This document shows positions 1 through 5,804 of a stretch of 5,804 nt of DNA, one piece after another. The notes below the pieces were generated by a model. That model had not been told where the DNA came from, did no database searches, and saw only the letters and a program-made list of their open reading frames with translations. This DNA is from Bryobacterales bacterium (GTDB lineage: Bacteria; Acidobacteriota; Terriglobia; Bryobacterales; Bryobacteraceae): assembly GCA_009697495.1 (NCBI GenBank), contig SHUN01000222.1, positions 1-5,804 on the forward strand, in the 5' to 3' direction. The position numbers and the translations under genes are program-made. Positions within the stretch are counted from its first letter, which is position 1. Every line of letters starts with the position of its first letter.

Positions 1-559
1 ATGGGGTTGGCCGAACGCTTACGATAGGCGGGGTCATAGTCTGAGCGTGGGCGGCGCCGGCGATCGAGTCGTGACAACACGTGCCGGCGGCGGTGCGGAC
101 GATGTCGCGGACGCCGGTTACTTTGGAGCCATCGGAGACGAAGTTGAAAGTGGTGTCGGCGCCGGCTTGGGTAGCGGAGACGCGCGTAATGGGGCTGGTT
201 TGGCCGCGGGTGGTGTAAGCTTTGTAGGTTGTCTCGCCTTTAGGAATAGTTGCGAGAACGAAGCTGGCTCCAACGTTTCCGGGTGCCTGAATGCCGAGCC
301 TGTCCAGCCAAAGGCCGTGCAAATCGGTAAACAGGATCCGCGCTTTGGCTGTCCCATCGGCGGCGATGATTTTGACGACGAGGCCAGGCCGAACGAAGTT
401 GGCGGTTTTTCCGTCGGCGTAAAATGCCTTGTCCGCGGTGGTGAATTTGTCTTTCGTGGCGCTCACAAGCGCGACGCGGCTGAGGAGTAATGCGCTTGTG
501 AATAAGAGTACGACGGGGCTTCGGAGAATATTAGGAACTATCAGGAAGCCCCCTTCCAA
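1..559 (-). pseudogene. Decayed N-terminal fragment of an OmcA/MtrC-type multihaem c cytochrome (runs off left edge)
   Basis: The minus strand stays open from an in-frame TGA (608-610) to the window edge. There is no ATG near the N-terminus. The best start is TTG at 557-559, with a purine-rich GGGGACGG upstream; CTG or ATT codons further in are alternatives. Numbering from that TTG, a hydrophobic Sec-type signal ends near residue 34 (LVSA), followed by KDKFTTADKAFYADG, NFVRPGLVVKI, DLHGLWLDRLGIQAPG, IPKGETTYKAYTTRG and FNFVSDGSKV. This order matches my recollection of the N-terminal part of acidobacterial OmcA/MtrC decahaem cytochromes, which carry electrons at the outer membrane. Signs of decay: residues 131-136 (QAGADT) join directly to FNFV, where relatives have roughly 50 more residues. 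The first CxxCH reads GTCCH (159-163, positions 71-85), so its first Cys is Gly. The usual HGGSRR and second CxxC are absent. It may instead be a divergent intact gene; identity is fairly sure, pseudogene status less so. Confidence 0.6.
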
Positions 560-702
560 AACACTGTTTCCGTCCCCAGAATATTCCGCTTTCGTTGTTA
601 CGTCCAGTCAATTTACATCCATTTAATGGAGCGGCAACTGGTTTAGCTTCCATACGTTATATACGGTTTTGTTAGATCGGATTCCGTACGCCAGCGGGAA
701 GT

Positions 703-724
703 TGAACGGCAAGTACTTCGTTCA
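703..724. repeat. 6-bp inverted repeat around an AAGTACTT palindrome
   Basis: TGAACG at 703-708 is the reverse complement of CGTTCA at 719-724. The intervening ten bases contain the perfect 8-bp palindrome AAGTACTT (711-718). Dyad symmetry in a divergent promoter region is compatible with a dimeric regulator's operator, but repeats this short also arise by chance and no regulator gene is present in the window. Confidence 0.3.
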
Positions 725-755
725 CCTGGAGTTAAGCGAACTTACCCCAATATAA

Positions 756-768
756 GATCTTTAAGATC
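756..768. repeat. Perfect 13-base dyad, possible operator
   Basis: GATCTT (756-761) and AAGATC (763-768) are exact reverse complements flanking one T. The dyad sits about 90 bases before the serine hydrolase start and between two AT-rich hexamers that could be -10 elements (751-756 and 774-779). That is a plausible place for a repressor site. It could equally be chance symmetry in AT-rich DNA. Confidence 0.3.
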
Positions 769-822
769 CGAAATATAGTTCAGACTCATCTGGTTTAATT
801 GCTAGAGGGCCGAGGGCATTCT

Positions 823-850
823 TCCGGGCGATCCCCAGGGATGGCCGGGA
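823..850 (+). promoter_or_regulatory. Leader hairpin just upstream of the operon's first start codon
   Basis: The arms 823-835 and 838-850 pair at 11 of 13 positions, with G-G mismatches at 830/843 and 826/847. The tip (CCCAGG) would open to a loop of about four bases. The helix is mostly G-C and ends seven bases before the ATG at 858, covering the place where a ribosome-binding site should lie. No strong Shine-Dalgarno sequence is visible outside it. No T tract follows, so it is not a typical intrinsic terminator. A role in damping or regulating translation of the first gene is inference. Confidence 0.4.
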
Positions 851-857
851 TTCGGTT

Positions 858-2090
858 ATGATGGCGATCGTGATCACACGGATTCTGATACTGGCGTTGG
901 CGACAGGCGGACTTGGTTTTGGGGAAGACTATTTCCCCGCTCCGGATAGCAAAGGAGGCTGGCGTACGCTGAAGGACGCGGCCAAAATCAGGAAAGTCAC
1001 CGGGATAGACGTAGGGAAGCTGGACGAGGCGTTTGGGTACGTCGAGAAGACTTCACAGCACGGCGGGCTGCTGGTCGTCCGGCATGGACATTTGGTCTAT
1101 GAGAAGTACTTTGGACGGGGGCACCGGGAGGCGCTGCCGGAGTTGGCGTCGTGCGGGAAAGCGTTCACAAGCGTCGCCGTGGGCATGATGATGCAGGACA
1201 AGTCGGCACTGTTCCCCAATGGCTTGGACGAGAAGGTCTTCACGCCAAAATTCATGCCGGCGGAGATTTTCCCGTTGGACGATCCGCGGAAGGCGGAGAT
1301 TTCGTTGGGGCAAGTGCTGGCGATGTCAGCGGGGATTCGCGGGACGAATCCGGTGTATGTGAAGGGCGATCGGCAGACTTGGGAGAATCCGACAATCGAC
1401 AACGGGCCGTGGTCGACGACGGATGAGTTTGCGCTGAAGCAGTCTCTGTGGTGCGCGCCGGGGGAGTGCTATTCGTACGCCACTTCGTCGAGCCATATTC
1501 CGGCGATTCTGGTGCGGCGGATGATGGGCATGGAGATGGAAGCGTACATGCGGAATCGGCTGACGGGGCCGTTGGGTTTTGGAACTTGGGGCTACGCGAT
1601 GTACCGGCCGAAATTGAAGAGCGGGATTGATGGGGACGGGCGGATGTTCCATACACCGGGGGGCGGGAGCATTGCGGTGCGGTCCACCGATGTGTTGCGC
1701 TTTGCGTATTTGATGCTTCGTGAGGGGAGATGGGGCAAGCAGCAGATTTTGCCGGCGGAGTTTGCGCGGATGTGCGGACGATCCGTGAAATACAATCCGC
1801 ATTTTACGCATTCCTTTAACTTCAACGTGAACGATGACGGGCATTTGGACGGTGTGCCGAAGGACGCGTTCTGGAAGGGCGGGGCGGGCGGTTATGCGAT
1901 TTACGTCGTCCCTTCGCTGGATATGGTGATTTACAAAATGGGAGGGACGGAAGGGCAGTATGATCCAGCGTTGACGCGGTTGCCGGTGAAGTATTCCTAC
2001 GATGGATCGCGGAAGGATTGGAAGGCTGCGCCGGTGGGGGATTCGACGGGGAAGACGTTGCAGATGGTTATTGCGGCGATTGGGAAATAG
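858..2090 (+). CDS. Exported serine hydrolase, beta-lactamase/DD-peptidase (class C-like) fold
   Basis: This 410-residue protein looks like a penicillin-binding-protein-type serine hydrolase of the PF00144 family, whose members include esterases, D-aminopeptidases and beta-lactamase-like enzymes acting through an acyl-serine. Residues 1-22 form a hydrophobic Sec-type signal, with cleavage likely near GFG/EDY. The SxxK motif is S98-C-G-K101 (nucleophile and general base). The YxN-like motif is Y207-A-T in PGECYSYATSS, so the usual Asn is Thr. The third box is K340-G-G in FWKGGAGGYAIYVVP, the KTG/HxG equivalent. All three boxes are in canonical order and spacing, so the enzyme should be active outside the cytoplasm. 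Start choice: ATG 858 is followed by a second ATG at 861; either keeps the signal. A hairpin lies just upstream. The stop is nine bases before the next gene, indicating one transcript. Fold assignment is confident; the substrate is unknown and a true beta-lactamase role is not implied. Confidence 0.88.
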   Translation: MMAIVITRILILALATGGLGFGEDYFPAPDSKGGWRTLKDAAKIRKVTGIDVGKLDEAFGYVEKTSQHGGLLVVRHGHLVYEKYFGRGHREALPELASCGKAFTSVAVGMMMQDKSALFPNGLDEKVFTPKFMPAEIFPLDDPRKAEISLGQVLAMSAGIRGTNPVYVKGDRQTWENPTIDNGPWSTTDEFALKQSLWCAPGECYSYATSSSHIPAILVRRMMGMEMEAYMRNRLTGPLGFGTWGYAMYRPKLKSGIDGDGRMFHTPGGGSIAVRSTDVLRFAYLMLREGRWGKQQILPAEFARMCGRSVKYNPHFTHSFNFNVNDDGHLDGVPKDAFWKGGAGGYAIYVVPSLDMVIYKMGGTEGQYDPALTRLPVKYSYDGSRKDWKAAPVGDSTGKTLQMVIAAIGK

Positions 2091-2099
2091 GCAAGAACG

Positions 2100-4442
2100 A
2101 TGCGATGGATTATTTTGAGCCTGTCTTTGATGCCGTTGGCCGCCGTGGACTTCGAGCGCGAAGTGCGTCCATTGCTGGCGCGGAACTGTTTCGCCTGCCA
2201 CGGACCAGCGCTGCAGAAGAGCCACTTGCGGCTGGACCGGCGGGCGGATGCACTGAAGGGCGGCGAGAGTGGGATCCCGGCGATTGCGCCGGGGAAGAGT
2301 TCCGCCAGCTTGATCATTCGATCTGTTTCGGGGACGGATGCGAAACTCGTAATGCCGCCTGCGGGGCCGCGGTTGACGGCGGCGGAGATCGCGATGTTGA
2401 AGGAGTGGATTGACGCGGGTGCTGTTTGGCCGGACGCTACTGGCGCGGTGAGCGAAAAGTCCGATCCGCGGTTAGCCCATTGGGCGTTTCACGCGCCTCG
2501 CCTGCCGGCGCTTCCGCCGGTCCGCGATCGGGCTTGGGTCCGAAATCCGATCGACGCTTTCGTGCTCTCGAAGTTAGAGGTCAAGGGATGGCGGCCTGCG
2601 GCGCGGGCTTCGGATTCCGACCTATTGCGGCGGATGTATTTAAACATGACAGGACTGCCGCCGACGCTTGAAGAACAGGACTCATTTCGCGGGGATTGGG
2701 ACGCGTTGGCCCAATCGTTGCTCAGCCGGCGGGAGTACGGCGAGCGTTGGGCGCGGCACTGGCTGGATGTAGTGCGCTATGGCGATACGAACGGCTATGA
2801 GCGGGATGCGATCAAGCCGGTCGCTTGGAAGTATCGGGATTACGTCATTCAGGCGTTGAACGACGACAAACCGTTCGACCGGTTTATTGTAGAGCAATTG
2901 GCGGGGGATGAACTCCCCGGTTCGAGTGCGGAGACACTGCTGGCGACGGGGTATTCGCGGCTGGGGCCGTGGGACGATGAACCGGCCGATCCGGCGGAGG
3001 ATCGGTTCGATCAGCTCGACGATATTTTGAATACGACTTCGCAGGCGTTTCTTGGTCTAACGCTGGCTTGCGCCCGTTGCCACAACCACAAGTTTGAGCC
3101 GCTGACGACCAAGGACTACTACGGGATGATCGCGGTGTTCAACGGGCTGGAAAGGCCGCGAAACGGTCGCACGGAGTTGGACAGGCCGATTGGGAGCTGG
3201 CCGGAGATCGACCGTTTTAACGCGCGGGAGAAGCAGATCGGCGAGTTGCGAGAGGCCGCGAAGTTACAGTGGCTGCAGTCCGGGAAAAGTGCGCTTCCGG
3301 CCGAGACAGTAGCGGCGTATTTACAGACGAAGAAACTGCCTAAGGATTCGTTGAAGACATTGGATGCGGAGCTCGCCGGGCTGCCGGTGGAAGCGGAAGT
3401 GGCGCGGTTGAAACAGGAAACGCCGGATTTACCACGCGGGTATTTCATGGAAGAACGGTCTGCGACGGTGAAGCCGACGCATATATTAATTCGCGGGAAG
3501 GCGTCTTCGCCAGGGCCGGAGGCGGGGCCTTCGGTTCCCGCGGTGTTGGTGAAAGCGCAGCCACCGTTTCAGTTCACCGGGACGCGCACCAGCGGGCGGC
3601 GGCTGGAGTTGGCGCAGTGGATCGCGTCCCGTGATAATCCGCTGACGGCGCGAGTGATCGTAAATCGCGTTTGGCAGTGGCATTTTGGGGATGGGCTTGT
3701 CCGGACGGCCAATGATTTCGGAGTGATGGGGGATAAGCCTTCGCACGAGGAACTGATCGACTGGCTGGCGGTTTGGTTCATGGACAATGGCTGGTCTTTG
3801 AAGAAACTGCACGCGCTCATACTGGGCAGTAACACCTACCGCATGGCGAAGACTGGAAATGCGGGCTACGCGGCGGCGGATCCGGAAAACCGGTTGTTGT
3901 GGCGGATGCCTTACCGGCGGCTGGAGGCGGAGGTGATCCTGGACTCTGCGCTGGCGGTTAGCATGCATCTGAATCGGAAATTATATGGTGAGTTTGTGTA
4001 CCCGAAGATGCAGAAAGAAGCGCTGGAGGGGTCAAGCGATCCGGACAAAATTTGGGCTCCGTTCGATGATGAAAACAAGGCTTCGCGAAGGGCCATTTAT
4101 TACATTGTGAAGCGGTCGCTGATGGTGCCGTTGATGGAAGTGCTGGACGTGTGCGACACCACGCGGCCAGCGGCGAAGCGGCAGACAACATCAGTGGCGA
4201 CGCAGGCATTGCAGCTTTTCAATGGCGATTTTATTAACCGGCAGGCGAGACATTTTGCCGAGCGTCTGCGGAGGGAGGCTTCCGGCGCAAGCGCGCAAAT
4301 GGAACTGGCCTATCGGCTGGCGCTGGCGCGGCGGCCGAACGCGGAAGAGAGGGACGCGATGCTTTCCTTCTTGAAAACTGGCAGCTTGGAAGAGATGTGC
4401 CGCGTGATTTTGAACCTGAATGAGTTTGTGTATGCGAATTAG
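2100..4442 (+). CDS. Exported haem protein with PSCyt1, DUF1549 and DUF1553 domains
   Basis: This 780-residue protein has the planctomycete-type cytochrome c architecture also common in Acidobacteriota. Residues 1-15 form a short Sec-type signal. Residues ~17-112 are a PSCyt1 cytochrome c domain: C30-F-A-C33-H34 binds haem covalently and M85 in KLVMPPAG is the likely distal ligand. DUF1549 covers roughly 148-355, with WARHWLDVVRYGDTNGYE and a second CxxCH-like motif, C324-A-R-C327-H328-NHKFEPL, which is conserved in this family and may bind a metal or second haem. A linker of about 140 residues, rich in charged residues in its first part, leads to DUF1553 (~498-755), recognised by SGRRLELAQWI, NPLTARVIVNRVWQWHFG and TQALQLFNGDFI. 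Some relatives carry extra linker domains; this one is a compact version. ATG 2100 gives the signal peptide; its Shine-Dalgarno is weak, so coupling to the upstream stop is likely. Redox function is inferred from the haem site; the biochemical role of the DUFs is, to my knowledge, undefined. Confidence 0.92.
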   Translation: MRWIILSLSLMPLAAVDFEREVRPLLARNCFACHGPALQKSHLRLDRRADALKGGESGIPAIAPGKSSASLIIRSVSGTDAKLVMPPAGPRLTAAEIAMLKEWIDAGAVWPDATGAVSEKSDPRLAHWAFHAPRLPALPPVRDRAWVRNPIDAFVLSKLEVKGWRPAARASDSDLLRRMYLNMTGLPPTLEEQDSFRGDWDALAQSLLSRREYGERWARHWLDVVRYGDTNGYERDAIKPVAWKYRDYVIQALNDDKPFDRFIVEQLAGDELPGSSAETLLATGYSRLGPWDDEPADPAEDRFDQLDDILNTTSQAFLGLTLACARCHNHKFEPLTTKDYYGMIAVFNGLERPRNGRTELDRPIGSWPEIDRFNAREKQIGELREAAKLQWLQSGKSALPAETVAAYLQTKKLPKDSLKTLDAELAGLPVEAEVARLKQETPDLPRGYFMEERSATVKPTHILIRGKASSPGPEAGPSVPAVLVKAQPPFQFTGTRTSGRRLELAQWIASRDNPLTARVIVNRVWQWHFGDGLVRTANDFGVMGDKPSHEELIDWLAVWFMDNGWSLKKLHALILGSNTYRMAKTGNAGYAAADPENRLLWRMPYRRLEAEVILDSALAVSMHLNRKLYGEFVYPKMQKEALEGSSDPDKIWAPFDDENKASRRAIYYIVKRSLMVPLMEVLDVCDTTRPAAKRQTTSVATQALQLFNGDFINRQARHFAERLRREASGASAQMELAYRLALARRPNAEERDAMLSFLKTGSLEEMCRVILNLNEFVYAN
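4420..4442 (+). promoter_or_regulatory. Start/stop overlap coupling the DUF1501 gene to the haem-protein gene
   Basis: The ATG at 4432 lies inside the last codons of the upstream gene, whose TAG is at 4440-4442, giving an 11-base overlap in a different frame. An in-frame ATG at 4420 is an alternative start that would add MSLC. No Shine-Dalgarno sequence is visible before either, so re-initiation by ribosomes finishing the upstream gene is the likely route. I prefer 4432 because it places the twin-arginine motif close to the N-terminus. Confidence 0.55.
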
Positions 4443-5804
4443 AAAAACGCGGCGGGACTTTATCTGGCAGACCGGCGGCGGATTTGCCGGCGTGGCGCTG
4501 TTGGATCTTTTGACGCGTGACGGCGTGGTGTCAGCGAATTCGATCCTAGCGCCGAAGAAGCCGCATTTCGCGGCGAAAGCGAAGCGGGCCGTGTTCCTGT
4601 TCATGAACGGAGCGCCGAGCCAAGTCGACACCTTCGACTACAAGCCGGAGCTGACGAAGCGGAATGGGCAGATGTACAAAGGGCCGCTGACGGTGGGTTC
4701 GAACGGGCGGCCGGTGGGGTACTTGATGCAGTCGCCGTTTGATTTCAAGCCGCGCGGGAAGAGCGGGCTGATGATCAGCGACCTGTTTCCGCACACGTCG
4801 AAATTCGCTGACGATTTGTGCGTGATTCGCTCGATGTACACCGACACGGCGGCGCACGCCTCGGGCTGTCTGCAGATGAATACGGGGAGTATTTTTCTTG
4901 GCAAACCAAGCGCGGGGGCCTGGGTGACGTATGGGTTGGGGACGGACAACCAGAGCCTGCCGGCGTTCGTTGTGATGGCCGATCCGCGAGGCGGGCCGAT
5001 TGGCAGCGCGTCGAACTGGACGGCTGGGTACATGCCGGCGGCGTATCAGGGAACGCTGTTTCGCTCGGGCGCGGCACCGCTATTGGATTTGCGGCCGCCG
5101 GCAGGGGTAGACGATGAAACGCAGCGGCGGTCACTGGACTTGCTGAAGAATTTGAACGAAAAACACTTCGCGGCGCACGCGGACGAGACGGAACTTTCGG
5201 CGCGAATCGCCTCGTATGAGCTGGCGTATCGGATGCAGATGGAGGCGGCATCGGTGGTGGATCTGTCGCGGGAGACGGCGTCGACGCGTGAGCGTTATGG
5301 ATTGGACGACCGTATCACGGCGGACTTCGGAAGGAAATGTTTGATGACGCGTCGATTGCTGGAAAAGGGCGTCCGATTCGTGCAGCTCTATTCCGGCGGC
5401 GGACATATTGAAGACACATGGGACGGGCACAATGATTGCATCACGAATCACCGTTTGCACGCCGGGGAGACGGACAAGCCGATTGCGGCGTTGATCGAGG
5501 ATCTGAAAGCGACCGGTTTGTGGGATGAAACGCTGCTGCTGTGGGGCGGTGAGTTCGGGCGGACGCCGACAAGCGAGGGCGTGGGCAAGCCTGGGCGGGA
5601 TCACGACTGGCATGGGTTTTCCATGTGGCTTGCAGGGGCCGGTGTAAAGGGCGGGCAGGCGATCGGGGCGACGGATGAGCTGGGATTTGCCGCTGTCGAA
5701 GACCGTGTGCACGTGTCGGACTTGCATGCGACGCTGCTGCATTTGCTGGGTCTGGACCACACGAAATTGACGTATTTCTATCAGGGGTTCGATCAGCGAA
5801 TTAC
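4432..5804 (+). CDS. DUF1501 family protein, Tat-exported, alkaline-phosphatase-like superfamily (3' end cut)
   Basis: The frame is open for 457 codons to the window edge. Comparison with typical family length and the closing YQGFDQRIT motif suggests only about 10-25 residues are missing. DUF1501 proteins belong to the alkaline-phosphatase/sulfatase-like superfamily, but their reaction has not been established to my knowledge. The leader T6-R-R-D-F-I followed by a mildly hydrophobic stretch (QTGGGFAGVALLDLL) is a Tat signal, implying export after folding. Family landmarks in order are FLFMNGAPSQVDTFDYKP (55-72), AHASGCLQMNTG (141-152), PSAGAWVTYGLG, VQLYSGGGH, WGGEFGRTP (371-379), GRDHDWHGF (388-396) and VSDLHATLLHLLGL (428-441). 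D66, D69, E374, D390, H391, D430 and H432 are candidate metal or catalytic ligands by analogy only. It overlaps the DUF1549/DUF1553 gene, its recurrent neighbour in these phyla, so the two products probably act together outside the cytoplasm. No haem motif is present. Confidence 0.92.
   Translation, partial: MRIRKTRRDFIWQTGGGFAGVALLDLLTRDGVVSANSILAPKKPHFAAKAKRAVFLFMNGAPSQVDTFDYKPELTKRNGQMYKGPLTVGSNGRPVGYLMQSPFDFKPRGKSGLMISDLFPHTSKFADDLCVIRSMYTDTAAHASGCLQMNTGSIFLGKPSAGAWVTYGLGTDNQSLPAFVVMADPRGGPIGSASNWTAGYMPAAYQGTLFRSGAAPLLDLRPPAGVDDETQRRSLDLLKNLNEKHFAAHADETELSARIASYELAYRMQMEAASVVDLSRETASTRERYGLDDRITADFGRKCLMTRRLLEKGVRFVQLYSGGGHIEDTWDGHNDCITNHRLHAGETDKPIAALIEDLKATGLWDETLLLWGGEFGRTPTSEGVGKPGRDHDWHGFSMWLAGAGVKGGQAIGATDELGFAAVEDRVHVSDLHATLLHLLGLDHTKLTYFYQGFDQRI

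Larger units (their letters stand above)
560..857. other. Divergent intergenic region between the cytochrome fragment and the operon
   Basis: This 298-base spacer separates the leftward cytochrome fragment from the rightward operon, so it should contain the operon's promoter. It is visibly richer in A and T than the flanking genes, especially at 650-680 and 740-800. AT-rich hexamers that could act as -10 elements occur at 751-756 (TATAAG) and 774-779 (TATAGT), but neither has a convincing -35 at normal spacing, so I do not call a promoter. Two inverted repeats and a leader hairpin are listed separately. A short stop-free stretch at 627-752 is discussed in the findings. I see no tRNA, no riboswitch that I recognise, and no clear terminator with a T tract. 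Confidence 0.6.

Noticed and set aside
118..357. Minus-strand ATG frame of 79 codons
   Set aside because: It lies in a different frame from the cytochrome reading, is Pro/Ala/Ser-rich and has no ribosome-binding site or family motif.
47..490. Long plus-strand open frame opposite the cytochrome fragment
   Set aside because: Its translation is Gly/Ala/Asp-rich without recognisable motifs, while the minus strand in another frame carries a signal peptide and family-like blocks. It is the antisense shadow of that gene.
578..611. Possible minus-strand promoter for the cytochrome: TTGACT (606-611) and TATTCT (578-583)
   Set aside because: The two hexamers are 22 bases apart, well outside the normal sigma-70 spacing of about 17, so the pairing is unconvincing.
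823..850. Leader hairpin as an intrinsic terminator
   Set aside because: No run of T follows on either strand, and it sits only seven bases before a start codon on the downstream gene's own strand.
858..2090. Calling the serine hydrolase an antibiotic-resistance beta-lactamase
   Set aside because: The PF00144 family is broad and the motifs show only the fold and catalytic mechanism. Nothing in sequence or context indicates beta-lactam hydrolysis.
1326..2225. Minus-strand open frame of 299 codons opposite the serine hydrolase
   Set aside because: The Arg/His/Pro/Gln-rich translation is typical of antisense to a GC-rich gene. The plus strand has all three catalytic boxes of a known family.
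5131..5760. Minus-strand open frame of 209 codons opposite the DUF1501 gene
   Set aside because: It is antisense to a strongly recognised family protein, with Arg/Gln/His-rich content and no motif of its own.

Overview
The window suggests a GC-rich Acidobacteriota genome, probably Solibacterales/Bryobacterales, although Planctomycetota or Verrucomicrobiota cannot be excluded from sequence alone. The main clues are an adjacent pair of genes of the PSCyt1-DUF1549-DUF1553 and DUF1501 families, and a divergent fragment that reads like the N-terminus of the OmcA/MtrC-type multihaem cytochromes common in Acidobacteriota. Family names come from recalled motifs; no database search was run.

Layout. 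Positions 1-559 (minus strand, running off the left edge) hold the N-terminal part of a secreted multihaem-cytochrome-like protein. It has no ATG, so it is easily missed. It looks decayed: a segment between two recognisable blocks seems absent, the first haem-binding motif has lost its first cysteine, and homology fades in the last ~50 bases. Positions 560-857 are a non-coding, AT-richer divergent spacer with two small inverted repeats and a hairpin just before the next start codon. Positions 858-5804 (plus strand) hold three tightly packed genes: a secreted serine hydrolase of the beta-lactamase/DD-peptidase fold (858-2090), a secreted haem protein with PSCyt1, DUF1549 and DUF1553 domains (2100-4442), and a DUF1501 protein with a twin-arginine-type leader (4432 onward, cut by the right edge near its C-terminus).

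How they may work together. Gaps of 9 bp and -11 bp indicate one transcript, with the last two genes translationally coupled. All three products appear to be exported: the hydrolase and the haem protein by Sec-type signals, the DUF1501 protein by Tat. DUF1501 belongs to the alkaline-phosphatase-like superfamily, so the operon encodes an envelope set combining a probable hydrolase or esterase, a haem protein and a phosphatase/sulfatase-fold protein. The substrate cannot be read from the sequence. No RNA gene, CRISPR array, insertion sequence or confident terminator was seen.
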